The notes under the pieces were generated by a model. The model was not told the origin of the DNA. It searched no databases and saw nothing but the letters and a program-made list of their open reading frames with translations. Of a DNA stretch of 64,000 nucleotides, positions 1 through 8,938 are shown piece after piece. How positions within the stretch are numbered: the stretch's first letter is position 1; each line of letters opens with the position of its first letter. The position numbers were made by a program, and so were the translations under genes. The stretch lies in assembly GCF_002514725.1 (NCBI RefSeq), contig NZ_NTLB01000002.1, positions 124,001-188,000 of the forward strand. Direction: 5' to 3'. Origin of the DNA: Mangrovitalea sediminis. GTDB lineage: Bacteria > Pseudomonadota > Gammaproteobacteria > Pseudomonadales > Oleiphilaceae.

Positions 1-464
1 CTTACCACAACCGGAATCATGATCAGGGTCAGGGCTATGCCGCCGGCCCAGCCGGAAAAGTGCCCGACATTGACGACAATGATGGCGTAGACGAAGACGC
101 CGATCAGGATGGAAGGTGCGCTGAGCAGGATGTCGTTGACGAATCGTACGACGGACGCCAGCCGCGACTCCCGACCAAACTCGCTAAGGTAGGTGCCCGC
201 CAGAACGCCAAGCGGCGATCCCAGGAGAACGCCGACAGCTGTCATCATAAGGCTGCCCACAATGGCGTTCGCGAGTCCCCCGTTACTGTCCCCCGGTGGC
301 GGTGTACTTTGGGTGAACAGGCTCCAGTTGATATGCGGCGCGCCATTCTTGATCAGTGTCCAGAGCAGCCAGGCGAGAAAAAACAGGGCCAGGAGCGTTG
401 TCAGCAGGGCAACGGTGAGGTTGAAAACGTTGATGATGCGACGACGGAGGTAAATGGTGTTCAT
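1..464 (-). CDS. pstA: PstA, phosphate ABC transporter permease (3' end beyond the window)
   Basis: PstA is one of the two inner-membrane permeases of the high-affinity phosphate importer PstSCAB. The reverse strand from the ATG at 464 reads through about 154 codons to the left edge without a stop. It shows a basic N-terminus (MNTIYLRRR), a long first membrane helix, then the permease core with [16 protein letters not shown] and [15 protein letters not shown], as expected for the binding-protein-dependent transport fold. The start lies 5 bases after the pstC stop, so the two are translationally coupled. The remaining C-terminal helices, and presumably pstB for the ATPase, lie outside the window. 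The conserved core makes the assignment firm, although only about half of the protein is visible. Confidence 0.93.
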   Translation of the reverse strand, partial: MNTIYLRRRIINVFNLTVALLTTLLALFFLAWLLWTLIKNGAPHINWSLFTQSTPPPGDSNGGLANAIVGSLMMTAVGVLLGSPLGVLAGTYLSEFGRESRLASVVRFVNDILLSAPSILIGVFVYAIIVVNVGHFSGWAGGIALTLIMIPVVV

Positions 465-469
465 AAGGA

Positions 470-1453
470 TCAGCTCTTCTTACCTTCTTTGGCGTTCAGC
501 TTGAGCAGCAGCAGCTTGGCCAACGCCAGTACCACAAAGGTAATTGCAAACAGGACCAGCCCGAGATAGATCAGCGAGGACATGTAAACCTGCCCGGTGG
601 CCTCGGTGAATTCATTGGCCAGTGTCGAAGAGATGGTGTTGCCGGGCATCAGCAGGGATGCCGAGATGTCGTGACTGTTGCCGATGACAAAGGTGACCGC
701 CATGGTTTCCCCGAGTGCGCGACCCAGGCCCAGCATAACGCCACCCACTACGCCGACTCGGGTGTAGGGTAAAACCACTTTCCAGACCACTTCCCAGGTT
801 GTGGAGCCCAGGCCATGAGCGGACTCTTTCAGTACAGCCGGGACGCTATCGAAGACGTCGCGCATCACCGCCGCCATAAAGGGAATGATCATGACGGACA
901 GGATGATACCGGCGGTCAGGATACCGATACCCATGGGCGGGCCGTTGAACAGGGGGCCGATGATTGGCCAGTTGCCGAGATTATCGGTCAGCCATGGTTC
1001 GACGTTATCGGCAAACCAAGGGGCAAAAACGAACAATCCCCAGAGACCGTAGATGATGCTGGGAATGGCTGCGAGCAATTCGATGGCGGTACCGATGGGG
1101 CGCTTTAGCCAGGCTGGTGCCAGCTCAGTAATAAACAGCGCAACACCGAAGCTGACGGGAACCCCGATGACCATGGCAATGGCGGAGGTGACCAGGGTGC
1201 CAAAAATGGCGGAGACGGCCCCGAATTGTTCGGCGACCGGGTTCCATTCCTTGCTGGTGAGAAAACCGAAACCGAACTTGTGGATGGCCGGCCATGCATC
1301 GTAGAGGAGCATCCCGACAATGCCAAAAACCACAAGCACTATAAATAGGGCAGACACCTGAGTGATGCCGCGGAAAATCCTGTCGCCCAGGATTCCGGGT
1401 TGCGACTTGCCTGCGGAGACATTGTTCTGGCCTGCTGTGACGGACTGTTCCAT
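470..1453 (-). CDS. pstC: PstC, phosphate ABC transporter permease
   Basis: This 327-residue protein is the partner permease of PstA in the inner membrane. After a roughly 30-residue cytoplasmic N-terminus it has a first membrane helix ([16 protein letters not shown]), the family block around [18 protein letters not shown], and the permease loop [20 protein letters not shown] with the conserved EAA-like Gly and Glu. Its length fits the family. The ATG at 1453 has a CGGAGA ribosome-binding site 5 bases upstream. It lies downstream of pstS across a 114-base gap holding a strong stem-loop, and directly upstream of pstA. Expression is expected to depend on the Pho box in front of pstS. Confidence 0.96.
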   Translation of the reverse strand: MEQSVTAGQNNVSAGKSQPGILGDRIFRGITQVSALFIVLVVFGIVGMLLYDAWPAIHKFGFGFLTSKEWNPVAEQFGAVSAIFGTLVTSAIAMVIGVPVSFGVALFITELAPAWLKRPIGTAIELLAAIPSIIYGLWGLFVFAPWFADNVEPWLTDNLGNWPIIGPLFNGPPMGIGILTAGIILSVMIIPFMAAVMRDVFDSVPAVLKESAHGLGSTTWEVVWKVVLPYTRVGVVGGVMLGLGRALGETMAVTFVIGNSHDISASLLMPGNTISSTLANEFTEATGQVYMSSLIYLGLVLFAITFVVLALAKLLLLKLNAKEGKKS

Positions 1454-1509
1454 CGAAATCTCCGCTTTTTCCGTTTACTGCTTACCTGATGGTTCTACCA
1501 GAGACAAAC

Positions 1510-1537
1510 ATCCGGCAGGGGATTACCCCTGCCGGAT
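1510..1537 (-). other. pstS-pstC intercistronic stem-loop
   Basis: A perfect 12-bp stem (1510-1521 with 1526-1537) closes on an ATTA tetraloop in the gap after pstS. On the transcribed minus strand no run of U follows, only a mixed stretch. I therefore read it as a partial terminator or mRNA-stabilising element rather than a full terminator. Such hairpins after binding-protein genes are known to keep the binding protein in excess over the permease. Confidence 0.7.
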
Positions 1538-1567
1538 TGGCTTTAATCACACTTTTTCAAAGTCTGA

Positions 1568-2632
1568 TTATTTAGCGGCCATGGAGCCATTCCATACTGC
1601 TTTGCCGCCATCTTTGACTTCCTGGTTCCAGGACTTCTCGATCATCTCGACAACGTTCATCGGGATCGGAACATACTGGAGTTCCTTCGCCATGCCAGCA
1701 CCCTTGCGGTAGGACCAGTCAAAGAACTTCATAGCGGCTTGACTGACGGCTGCTTCCTTGGGCTGCTTGTGCATGAGTACGAACGTGGCACCCGTGATCG
1801 GCCAGCTGGTATCACCAGGCTGATCCGTGAGGACCATATAATAGCCTTTTGCGTCAGCCCAGTCAGCATTGGCAGCTGCAGATTGCAGCGTATCCAGAGT
1901 CGGAGCGACGTATTTGCCTGCTTTGTTCTTCAGGTCGACGTAAGTCATGTGGTTCTGCAGAACGTAAGCCAGTTCCACGTAACCGATGCCGCCCTTGATG
2001 CGCTCAACGTAGTTGGCTACAGCTTCGTTGCCTTTAGCGCCAACGCCAGTCGGCCACTGTACGGCTTTGTCGTTACCAACTTTCTCAGCCCAGGTCTTGC
2101 TGACTTTGGTCAGATAGTTGGTGAAGATCCAGGTAGTACCGGAACCGTCAGCGCGGTGAACGACGGTGATGCTGCGGTGGGGCAGTTTAACGCCAGGGTT
2201 GAGAGCCTGGATTTCCTTGGCGTCCCACTCTTTGATTTTGCCCATGAAGATGTCGGCCAGGGTAGTGCCGTCCAGCTTCAGCTCGCCCGCCTTGATGCCT
2301 GGCAGGTTAACGCAGGGAATAACGCCACCCATAACCATCGGGAACTGGATCAGGCCTTGCTTTTCCAGCTGTTCCGGCTTCATGGGAGCGTCGGAAGCGC
2401 CGAAATCAACGGTTTTGGCTTCGATCTGACGGATACCGCCACCGGAACCGATCGACTGATAGTTCAGTTTTACGCCGGTGTTCTTGTGATAAGTGTCAGC
2501 CCACTTGGCAAAGATGGGGTAGATGAAAGTCGAGCCGGCACCGGAAATATTCTTGACGTCGGCTGCGGCTGCTGTGGCGCTTACACTGATCGTCAGAGCC
2601 GCCACCAGACCGCATGAAAGCTTCTTCAACAT
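1568..2632 (-). CDS. pstS: PstS, periplasmic phosphate-binding protein
   Basis: PstS captures phosphate in the periplasm and delivers it to PstCAB. The 354-residue product starts with a classical signal peptide (MLKKLSCGLVAALTISVSATAAAA, cleavage near residue 24). Family signatures follow: ISGAGSTFIYPIF, NYQSIGSGGGIRQ, and VDFGASDAPM, which carry the Ser, Gly and Asp residues that bind phosphate, then HRADGSGTTWIFTNYL further on. The ATG at 2632 is preceded by GAGGAG at the right spacing. It is the first gene of the pst operon as seen here. A Pho box sits about 75 bases upstream, so transcription should rise under phosphate limitation through PhoB. Confidence 0.97.
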   Translation of the reverse strand: MLKKLSCGLVAALTISVSATAAAADVKNISGAGSTFIYPIFAKWADTYHKNTGVKLNYQSIGSGGGIRQIEAKTVDFGASDAPMKPEQLEKQGLIQFPMVMGGVIPCVNLPGIKAGELKLDGTTLADIFMGKIKEWDAKEIQALNPGVKLPHRSITVVHRADGSGTTWIFTNYLTKVSKTWAEKVGNDKAVQWPTGVGAKGNEAVANYVERIKGGIGYVELAYVLQNHMTYVDLKNKAGKYVAPTLDTLQSAAANADWADAKGYYMVLTDQPGDTSWPITGATFVLMHKQPKEAAVSQAAMKFFDWSYRKGAGMAKELQYVPIPMNVVEMIEKSWNQEVKDGGKAVWNGSMAAK

Positions 2633-2690
2633 AACATGCTCCTCGGTTGTATGTTATTCCCGTTGGATTCAAAGTCCTAACGTGGGTGAG

Positions 2691-2724
2691 AGTCTAGGGA
2701 GTCAATGTGACAGAAAGATGACAT
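2691..2724 (-). promoter_or_regulatory. Pho box and -10 element in front of pstS
   Basis: On the minus strand positions 2724-2707 read ATGTCATCTTTCTGTCAC, two near-perfect TGTCA direct repeats 11 bases apart as in the PhoB-binding consensus. Ten bases further on, TAGACT (2696-2691) sits where the -10 hexamer belongs, because PhoB replaces the -35 contact in Pho promoters. The ATG of pstS is about 60 bases downstream. PhoB itself is not in the window. Confidence 0.82.
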
Positions 2725-2858
2725 TCTCCAACCCGCCTATTTTTGTGAATCTGTTGGCAGATTGGAAGGGATTATTGAAGAGATTTTTGTGACGCGGGGC
2801 GTCCGAACCGTGATGGGATCGGACGCCAGGGCAGGACTGGCGCGACTCGGTTCCTTTT

Positions 2859-3590
2859 TCAGGAAGTCTTGCCGGTTTCCATCAGTTTTTCGGTTTCGGC
2901 CAGGGGAACGTGGCGAACGTTGCGTCCCTTGACCATGAATATGACATGTTCCGCCAGGTTTTCGGAGTGATCGCCAATGCGTTCCAGTGCGCGCAGTATC
3001 CACATCATGTTCAGGCAGCGTGAGATGCTGCGCGGATCTTCCATCATGTAGGTGACCAGCGAGCGGGTGGCGGAACGGTATTCATTGTCGACGGTATTGT
3101 CTTCCTTTATAACCGCAAGCGCCTGCTCCGTGTCGAAACGGGCAAAAGCATCCAGCGCATCGCGCAGCATCGCAGTTACGTGATTGGCGATGTGACGGAC
3201 TTCCATGGTTCCCAGTGGCGGTTGCCCTTCCTCGGTAAGCGCGATGGACAACTTGGCGATTTTCTTCGCCTCGTCACCGATGCGCTCGACGTCGGCGACC
3301 ATCTTCAGTACAGAGATCACCAGCCGGAGATCACTGGCGGTCGGTTGGCGACGGGCGATGACGCGGATCGCCTCTTCGTCGATCACCAGCTCCATGCCGT
3401 CCACTTCCTTGTCGTTGTCCCGCACTTCCTGGGCCAGCGCGCTGTTGCCGCTGACCAGTGCTTCCATGGCCGACGCAAGCTGCTTCTCAACCATGCCACC
3501 CATCACCAGCAGGTGTTTTTTCAATTCGATCAGGTCTTTGTTGAATTGACCCGAAATATGATGGGTGTGGCTGTCTTGCTTAGCATCCAT
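2859..3590 (-). CDS. phoU: PhoU, phosphate signalling regulator
   Basis: PhoU links the Pst transporter to the PhoR/PhoB two-component system and represses Pho signalling when phosphate is plentiful. The 243-residue protein shows the two tandem three-helix PhoU repeats, with the metal-binding motifs ELVIDEEAIRVIARRQPTASDLR in the first half and RALERIGDHSENLAEHVIF in the second. The usual length is about 240. It lies upstream of pstS rather than after pstB as in Escherichia coli. Since the Pho box is between phoU and pstS, phoU must have its own promoter or be read by an upstream one. The 250 bases above it hold the lipoprotein terminator and no other gene. Confidence 0.95.
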   Translation of the reverse strand: MDAKQDSHTHHISGQFNKDLIELKKHLLVMGGMVEKQLASAMEALVSGNSALAQEVRDNDKEVDGMELVIDEEAIRVIARRQPTASDLRLVISVLKMVADVERIGDEAKKIAKLSIALTEEGQPPLGTMEVRHIANHVTAMLRDALDAFARFDTEQALAVIKEDNTVDNEYRSATRSLVTYMMEDPRSISRCLNMMWILRALERIGDHSENLAEHVIFMVKGRNVRHVPLAETEKLMETGKTS

Positions 3591-3772
3591 TGAGGCACTC
3601 CTGTCAGGAACAAACGCGCATAATAATCATAGCAGGGACATCGTTGCGCGGGGATTTTTAGGGTGAAAGCCGGTTTTCGGACCCATCCCCTGGGCGGACG
3701 ATAACAAGCCAATATTACAGTTGTGCTGTCCTCGGCTGTAGTGCCGGGAGAGTCGAACTGCGGCCGCATCAC

Positions 3773-3803
3773 AAAAAAAGCCAGCGATCTTCCGATCGCC
3801 GGC
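3773..3803 (-). terminator. Rho-independent terminator after the OprI-like gene
   Basis: The minus strand carries a 10-bp stem (3803-3794 with 3789-3780, one G-U pair) with a GGAA loop, followed at once by seven U residues (3779-3773). It begins about 35 bases past the stop of the lipoprotein gene and keeps that highly expressed unit separate from phoU. Confidence 0.88.
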
Positions 3804-3838
3804 CCTTTTATAAGTCGCGGCAGCTAGTGCGCGCGAGC

Positions 3839-4129
3839 TTATTTCATGCTGGCTTTCTGAAGCATGCGCTTGGCGCGCTCGTTCGCTTCGTCAGCAGACT
3901 TCTGAGCTGCCTGTGCTGCGGCCATGGCCTGCTCTGCGGTGTTGTACGCAGAGTCTGCCTTGGACTGTGCGGACTTGGCTGCAGTCAGCGCTTGATCTGC
4001 TGTTTGCTGGGCGCTTTCCGCTTTGGTGTTTGCATCGCTGATGGCGGTTTTATCCGCCGGCGACATACTGGCGCAACCTGCCGTCAACGCCGTCACTGCA
4101 ACAAAACCCGCGATTATCAACTTACGCAT
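3839..4129 (-). CDS. oprI: OprI-like alanine-zipper outer-membrane lipoprotein
   Basis: This 96-residue murein lipoprotein links the outer membrane to peptidoglycan. A lipoprotein signal peptide ends in the lipobox LTAGC (Cys19). The rest is an Ala-rich heptad coiled coil ([19 protein letters not shown] and similar repeats) ending in [18 protein letters not shown]. That tail closely matches Pseudomonas OprI and keeps the C-terminal lysine used for covalent attachment to peptidoglycan. I chose the ATG at 4129 because the signal peptide starts there and AAGGGG lies upstream; an in-frame extension to 4297 has no such support. A strong terminator follows, typical of this very abundant mRNA. An L,D-transpeptidase gene lies upstream on the same strand. 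Confidence 0.9.
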   Translation of the reverse strand: MRKLIIAGFVAVTALTAGCASMSPADKTAISDANTKAESAQQTADQALTAAKSAQSKADSAYNTAEQAMAAAQAAQKSADEANERAKRMLQKASMK

Positions 4130-4405
4130 TGTCGTTCCCCTTCTTTGGTCGTTTTTTCTTCCAGAAGTGATAAGGCTGGTTACCCCTTCCTTGGTGTAAA
4201 CCTCTTTCCGCGGCGTTGGGCGCCAACGAATCACGGCACCCAGTTTAGAGCATTGGCTTCGCAGCCGGAAACCTGGATAAGGGTTTGTCCCTACCACAGT
4301 AACATGTTTCGAGCATTTTCTTGATCTGGATGACTTTTATACAGAAAGCCGGGCGTCGAAGAAAGTTTTCCGTCTGCGACCAAGGTCGCCTGCGGCTCTG
4401 ATCAC

Positions 4406-4888
4406 TCAGGGCATGATGGTGATGGGTGTGCCGTCCGGAACCTCATGCCAGATGACATCCATTGCCTGATTGCTGACTGCAATGCAGCCGTCGGTCCAGT
4501 CCAGCCCCTTGAAGGCGAAGGCCCACTTGCCCGCATCATTGGGCAGGCCGTGAATCATGATGTCGCCGCCGGGGTCCATGCCCCAGGCTTCGGCTTTCCG
4601 GATTTCCGGCGCTGTGGGATAGGAAATATGAATGGACTTGTAGAAGCGACTGTGAGGGTTGCGCCAGTCCAGGATGTAGGTTCCTTCGGGGGTCCGCTGG
4701 TCGCCTTCGAAATACTTTTGTCCAAGGGGGTGTTCGCCGAGGGAAACCTCGAAACTTTCGATGGCCTTGCCGTTTTCCATCAGATAAAGGCGGCGTTCCG
4801 ATTTTTTGACCAGTACTCTGTCCACTCCCGCATGGGCGAGCATGGATGCCATCAGCAGCGTGATGGCGATAATGCCTGGAACTCGCAT
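4406..4888 (-). CDS. L,D-transpeptidase (YkuD domain), periplasmic
   Basis: This 160-residue secreted protein has a signal peptide (residues 1-20, MRVPGIIAITLLMASMLAHA) followed directly by a YkuD catalytic domain. The hallmarks are IMIHGLPND (catalytic His) and the active-site TDGCIAVSN with the nucleophilic Cys. Enzymes of this family make 3-3 peptidoglycan cross-links or attach lipoproteins to the stem peptide. No peptidoglycan-binding LysM domain is present, so it is the short form. Its position next to an OprI-like lipoprotein with a free C-terminal lysine makes lipoprotein anchoring an attractive role, but that is inference; related short enzymes act as endopeptidases. Confidence 0.88.
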   Translation of the reverse strand: MRVPGIIAITLLMASMLAHAGVDRVLVKKSERRLYLMENGKAIESFEVSLGEHPLGQKYFEGDQRTPEGTYILDWRNPHSRFYKSIHISYPTAPEIRKAEAWGMDPGGDIMIHGLPNDAGKWAFAFKGLDWTDGCIAVSNQAMDVIWHEVPDGTPITIMP

Positions 4889-5100
4889 GGTTCCGTCAAC
4901 CCCGTCACAATACGTTGTTCATCACCAGTCTGTCAGAGCCGTTGTTGCCAGACCTGTCCGACATTCGCCGCCCTACTAACATGCCGAAAGAGATGTCCTT
5001 CGGCTATCATGGGCAACTTCGAATCGAGTGGCCCAAGGTGCAGGCTCGAACCCTTTAAATATAGCCTCCCTATCGGACTCGGCAACACCGGGAAGTGATC

Positions 5101-5604
5101 ATGAAGCAATATACCCAGCAAGACCTGAACGATCTATCCACCCAGGCTCGGCAGTCGCCACGCCTTCGTAGCCACAAGAATATTCACGCGGAACTGGAGG
5201 ATCCGGTTCAGCGTCTGTTCATCGCCTTCGAACCGGAGACCTATATCCGGCCCCATCGCCACTCGGATGCAGGGAAGTGGGAGTGTTTCACGCTGCTGGA
5301 AGGGCATCTCAGCCTGCTGATTTTCGATGATACCGGGACGGTGCTGGATCGTGTCGAACTGGCGGCGGATCAAACCCGTGTGACCGAGATTCCACCGAAC
5401 ACCTGGCACACCCTTGTCTGTTTCGCGCCTGGAACCCAGGCGCTGGAAGTCAAACCCGGTCCTTACGTCCAACCGTCGCCCGAGGATTTTGCGGCCTGGG
5501 CGCCGGCAGAGAACATGCCGGATACCGCGGCGGCTTTACAGTGGTTCTCCAACGCCCGGCCAGGGGACACTGTGCCGGCGCAGTGGGCAACCGAATCCTG
5601 CTAG
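5101..5604 (+). CDS. WbuC-family cupin metalloprotein
   Basis: The 167-residue protein matches the WbuC family of cupin-fold proteins. An N-terminal LRSHKNIHAELEDPVQRLF segment is followed by cupin motif 1 (IRPHRHSDAGKWECF...LEGHLSLLIFD) and motif 2 (TEIPPNTWHTLVCFAPG), giving the usual His/Glu metal ligands. WbuC proteins often sit in O-antigen loci, but here there is no polysaccharide cluster, so the substrate is unknown. The ATG at 5101 has GGGAAG 5 bases upstream; a GTG two codons earlier is less well placed. The gene stands alone, divergent from the L,D-transpeptidase and convergent with the phosphatase. Confidence 0.82.
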   Translation: MKQYTQQDLNDLSTQARQSPRLRSHKNIHAELEDPVQRLFIAFEPETYIRPHRHSDAGKWECFTLLEGHLSLLIFDDTGTVLDRVELAADQTRVTEIPPNTWHTLVCFAPGTQALEVKPGPYVQPSPEDFAAWAPAENMPDTAAALQWFSNARPGDTVPAQWATESC

Positions 5605-5618
5605 AGGCTCTTCTCCGG

Positions 5619-6347
5619 CTATCCGTTCCGGGCTTTCGCAAGATCCTTGAGGCGGTGCAGGTCGCTCAATGGGGCCAGTGTCAGGCCGTTGCCGCGATAC
5701 AGCGTGTCGATCCAGCAGCGATTGGTGGCGCGGACGGGTTTCTCGCAGGAAACGTGGCCCTGCACGACCCAGTCGACGTTCCTGACCGGGAATAGGGTGT
5801 CTGGGGCCTGACGGGCGCGGCGGTAATCTTCCCGGTCCCACAGCAGTGTATCCTGATGCGCGGGGTCGAGAGGCGTGTCCTCCAGTACCCGCCAGTCGGA
5901 GGGCGCTGTCGCATGGACCAGTCCCACTGTGCCGGAAGGGCTGTCGATGGTCAGCGTGAGCGTACAGTGCTGGAGAATCCTGTCCGCCAGAATCAGTTGA
6001 TGTTCCCGCTCCAGCGCATGGAACCATTCGCCGCCGTTGAGGCGATGTATGTGGGCAATGTCGGGCCGGGTCAGGCTGTCCAGCAGCATCATTTCATGAT
6101 TGCCGGCCACGCTGAAAAACCAGGGGAGCTCCAGCAGGTCGAGGACTGCTGCGCTTTCCGGGCCGCGATCGACCAGGTCGCCCACGGCGAAGAGGCGGTC
6201 CCGCTCCGGGCTGAATGCTACCTCATCCAGACGCTGGCGGAGTCGGCCCATCTGGCCGTGTATATCTCCCACGACAAAGTCCCGGCCTTCCCGGTTGGCA
6301 CCGATTTTTCGGTGTTGCCGCAATGCAGGCCTGCGTGAAAATGTCAT
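5619..6347 (-). CDS. PPP-family serine/threonine (or tyrosine) protein phosphatase
   Basis: This 242-residue metallophosphatase carries the full PPP signature in order: VVGDIHGQ, VGDLVDRGPES and VAGNHEMM, which hold the Asp, His and Asn residues for two metal ions. HATAPSDW and VQGHVSCEKP follow as later metal ligands. It resembles bacterial PrpA/PrpB and lambda phosphatase in size. The ATG at 6347 has GGGAGG at good spacing, so I prefer it to the ATG seven codons upstream. It ends 14 bases from the convergent cupin gene. No kinase partner is adjacent, so its substrate is unknown. Confidence 0.88.
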   Translation of the reverse strand: MTFSRRPALRQHRKIGANREGRDFVVGDIHGQMGRLRQRLDEVAFSPERDRLFAVGDLVDRGPESAAVLDLLELPWFFSVAGNHEMMLLDSLTRPDIAHIHRLNGGEWFHALEREHQLILADRILQHCTLTLTIDSPSGTVGLVHATAPSDWRVLEDTPLDPAHQDTLLWDREDYRRARQAPDTLFPVRNVDWVVQGHVSCEKPVRATNRCWIDTLYRGNGLTLAPLSDLHRLKDLAKARNG

Positions 6348-6625
6348 AACGGGCCTCCCTGAAGTCATTGCAGAGACGGGGGAAAACCGCCAGGAAATCC
6401 CTGGCGCGGCAGCCCTGGGTTACGGTTCAATCCGGCCTTTCGATCCCGGTCACGACGCGTTTTCCTTTAAGGCATCATAGCATTCTGTTTCGGGGCTCCC
6501 CTAAACGGGGTATCGTCTTGGCTCATGGATGTTCCTGCCGCTGGGAGGTCCTGTGGTTGCGACCGGCCCACATCGGGTGCGTTCATGGCACCATGCCGGA
6601 GGAGGCCGGCGCGATGCCTGCCGGT

Positions 6626-7366
6626 TTAAGCGGCGAAGACCTCATCCAGTAAGGCATACATCAGGGCGAAGGCCCGGCGGGATGAGCGGGGGTTGTATTC
6701 CGCCTGGCCCGGAATGTTCGCGCTGGGCTCGGTGAAGGAATGTACGGTCTTGCTGTACTGGACCAATTGCCAGTCGTCTACCTCGGCCTCCCGCATTTCG
6801 CGAATGAAGCCTGAAACGCTGTCCTGAGTGACGCCCGGGTCCTCGGCACCATGCAGCACCAGGATCGGCGCCCGGATTTTGCGCGCATCGGCGGGATTCG
6901 GTGTTGTCAGGCGACCATGGAAGGAGATTGCGGCGCGCAAGTCGGCGCCGTCGCGGGCAAGCTCCAGGGATACGCAGCCGCCGAAGCAGAAACCTACGGC
7001 AGCGATGTGGTCAGGCCCTGTCAGGCGATCCGCGGCTTCGCGACGGAAGCAGTCCAGAGCCGCCCGAATCCGCGCTCGCATTTCCAGGTGATCGCCCAGT
7101 AGCGGAGTGATGGCGTCGACCGCTTGAGCGCGATCCTGGGGGCGCACCGACTCGCTGAACATATCCACCATCATGACCGTATAGCCGTGGCGGGCGATGC
7201 TGCGGGCATGCTCTCGGGCGCTGTCGCTGGGGCCGAAAAAGTTGGGCGTCATCAGGATGCCGGGACAGGCTCCTGCGGTTTCCGGGTAGAAGATTTCGTG
7301 CACGTGGCGCAAACCGTTTCGCTCTTGATGGACGATACGGTGACCGAGAGGTTGCGCTTCGGTCAT
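6626..7366 (-). CDS. Dienelactone hydrolase family protein
   Basis: A 246-residue alpha/beta hydrolase of the dienelactone hydrolase family, cytoplasmic. The nucleophile motif GFCFGG carries a cysteine, as in true dienelactone hydrolases. The acid and base are visible as VLHGAEDPGV (Asp) and KTVHSFTEP (His). The classical enzyme opens dienelactones in chlorocatechol breakdown, but many homologues are general esterases and no catechol genes are near. The ATG at 7366 follows GAGGAG; the longer reading from 7438 has no ribosome-binding site. It is divergent from ndh. Confidence 0.88.
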   Translation of the reverse strand: MTEAQPLGHRIVHQERNGLRHVHEIFYPETAGACPGILMTPNFFGPSDSAREHARSIARHGYTVMMVDMFSESVRPQDRAQAVDAITPLLGDHLEMRARIRAALDCFRREAADRLTGPDHIAAVGFCFGGCVSLELARDGADLRAAISFHGRLTTPNPADARKIRAPILVLHGAEDPGVTQDSVSGFIREMREAEVDDWQLVQYSKTVHSFTEPSANIPGQAEYNPRSSRRAFALMYALLDEVFAA

Positions 7367-7609
7367 GAGAGTCTCCTCTTTGGGAACGTAGTATCGGGTG
7401 CGACTTGGCGCTGTTTGACGGCACAGTATAACCCGCAACAGCGGGAGCCCCCTTTCGCCTTCTTGATCCGCTACAATGTGCGCCGGTTCGCATTTCTACG
7501 TTGCCGGCCGCTGATTCGCTCAAATCCGGTGTGTTCCTGTCGGGATCCCGAGAGCCAAGCACTTTTTCTCCGAGAGTGCTTGGCTGTCGCAATCTCATTG
7601 GAGACTTTT

Positions 7610-8920
7610 ATGAACGCACAGCACCATATTGTGATCGTGGGCGGCGGGGCCGGTGGTCTCGAACTGGCTACGCGTCTGGGTAAGCGCCTGGGTAAGCGAG
7701 GCAAGGCCCGTATCACCTTGATCGATGCCGTTCTCACCCACGTCTGGAAGCCGCTGCTGCATGAAGTGGCTGCCGGTTCGATGGACGCCGAGGTCAATGC
7801 CGTGAACTTCCGTGCCCATGCCAGCCATAACCATTACGAGTTCCAGTTGGGGCGGATGACGGGCTTGGATCGTGAGAAAAAGCAGGTCCTGCTGGCGCCG
7901 GTCACAAATGAGGACGGACGAGAGGTCGTGCCGGAGCGTCATATCGACTATGACACCCTGGTGATCGCCGTGGGCAGCACCGCCAACGACTTCGGAACGC
8001 CGGGCGCTCAGGAGCACTGTCTGTTTCTCGACAGCCTCGCCCAGGCGCGCCGCTTCCATCACCTGCTGCTCAATGCCTTTTTGCAGCACAACTATGAAGT
8101 TGAACATCAGAAGGATGGCCGCTTGCGCATTGCCATCATCGGCGCTGGTGCGACCGGCGTGGAACTGGCGGCAGAGATGCGTCTGGCGTCCCGTGAGTTG
8201 CCGACCTACGGCATGAAACACCTGAAATCCAAGGATATCGGTATAACTGTGGTCGAGGCTGCCGGACGCATTCTGCCGGCGTTGCCGGAACGCCTGTCGG
8301 CCGCGGCTACCCGGGAGCTGGAGCGGCTCGATATCGAGGTGGTTACCGGAAATCCGGTCGCCTCGGTCGGTGAGGATGGCCTGATCCTGAAAGATGGCAC
8401 CCAGGTCCCGGCCGAGATGCGGGTCTGGTGTGCCGGCATCAAGGCGCCTGAGTTTCTGGCAGGCTTGGCGGGGCTGGAGACCAACCGGGCTAACCAGTTG
8501 ATCGTCAATCAGGATCTCAGCACCACGCAGGACATGGATATCTTTGCCTTTGGCGATTGCGCGTCCTGTCCGCAGCCGGGCACTGAGCGTCCGGTGCCGC
8601 CGCGTGCGCAGGCGGCTCACCAGCAGGCGACGACACTCAGCCATAGCCTGATCAACCGGCTGCAGGGCAAGCCGTTGCTGCCCTATGTCTATCATGATCG
8701 CGGGTCGCTGATTTCCTTCAGCCGCTACAGCACCGTGGGCAACCTGATGGGGAACCTGTCCGGGCGTAGTATGATGATTGAAGGTCGTGTCGCCCGCCTG
8801 TTCTACATTGCGCTCTACCGCATGCATCAGGTGGCCTTGCATGGGATCTTCCGTACGGGCCTGATCTGGCTCGGAGACCGGATCGGACGTGTCCTGCATC
8901 CGCGCCTGAAACTTCACTGA
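7610..8920 (+). CDS. ndh: NDH-2, type II NADH:quinone oxidoreductase
   Basis: A 436-residue flavoprotein that passes electrons from NADH to quinone at the inner face of the membrane without pumping protons. Two dinucleotide folds are evident: IVGGGAGGLELATRLG near residue 10 for FAD and IIGAGATGVELAAEM near residue 177 for NADH. FAFGDCAS near residue 314 is the second FAD contact. The C-terminal 80 residues contain the amphipathic segment that anchors these enzymes to the membrane. The ATG at 7610 has GGAGAC upstream. The gene stands alone, convergent with the AraC-type regulator. Confidence 0.93.
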   Translation: MNAQHHIVIVGGGAGGLELATRLGKRLGKRGKARITLIDAVLTHVWKPLLHEVAAGSMDAEVNAVNFRAHASHNHYEFQLGRMTGLDREKKQVLLAPVTNEDGREVVPERHIDYDTLVIAVGSTANDFGTPGAQEHCLFLDSLAQARRFHHLLLNAFLQHNYEVEHQKDGRLRIAIIGAGATGVELAAEMRLASRELPTYGMKHLKSKDIGITVVEAAGRILPALPERLSAAATRELERLDIEVVTGNPVASVGEDGLILKDGTQVPAEMRVWCAGIKAPEFLAGLAGLETNRANQLIVNQDLSTTQDMDIFAFGDCASCPQPGTERPVPPRAQAAHQQATTLSHSLINRLQGKPLLPYVYHDRGSLISFSRYSTVGNLMGNLSGRSMMIEGRVARLFYIALYRMHQVALHGIFRTGLIWLGDRIGRVLHPRLKLH

Positions 8921-8938
8921 GCCTCGGCCAGAGGCGTC

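Noticed and set aside
3530-3772. An 80-codon minus-strand frame upstream of phoU
   Set aside because: No ribosome-binding site, overlaps the phoU start and contains no recognisable motif.
7595-8917. A 440-codon minus-strand frame opposite ndh
   Set aside because: Antisense shadow of NADH dehydrogenase II; no domain and no start site support.
8921-8938. Possible terminator between ndh and the AraC gene
   Set aside because: The GCCTC/GAGGC stem is only 5 bp and has no T run on either strand.
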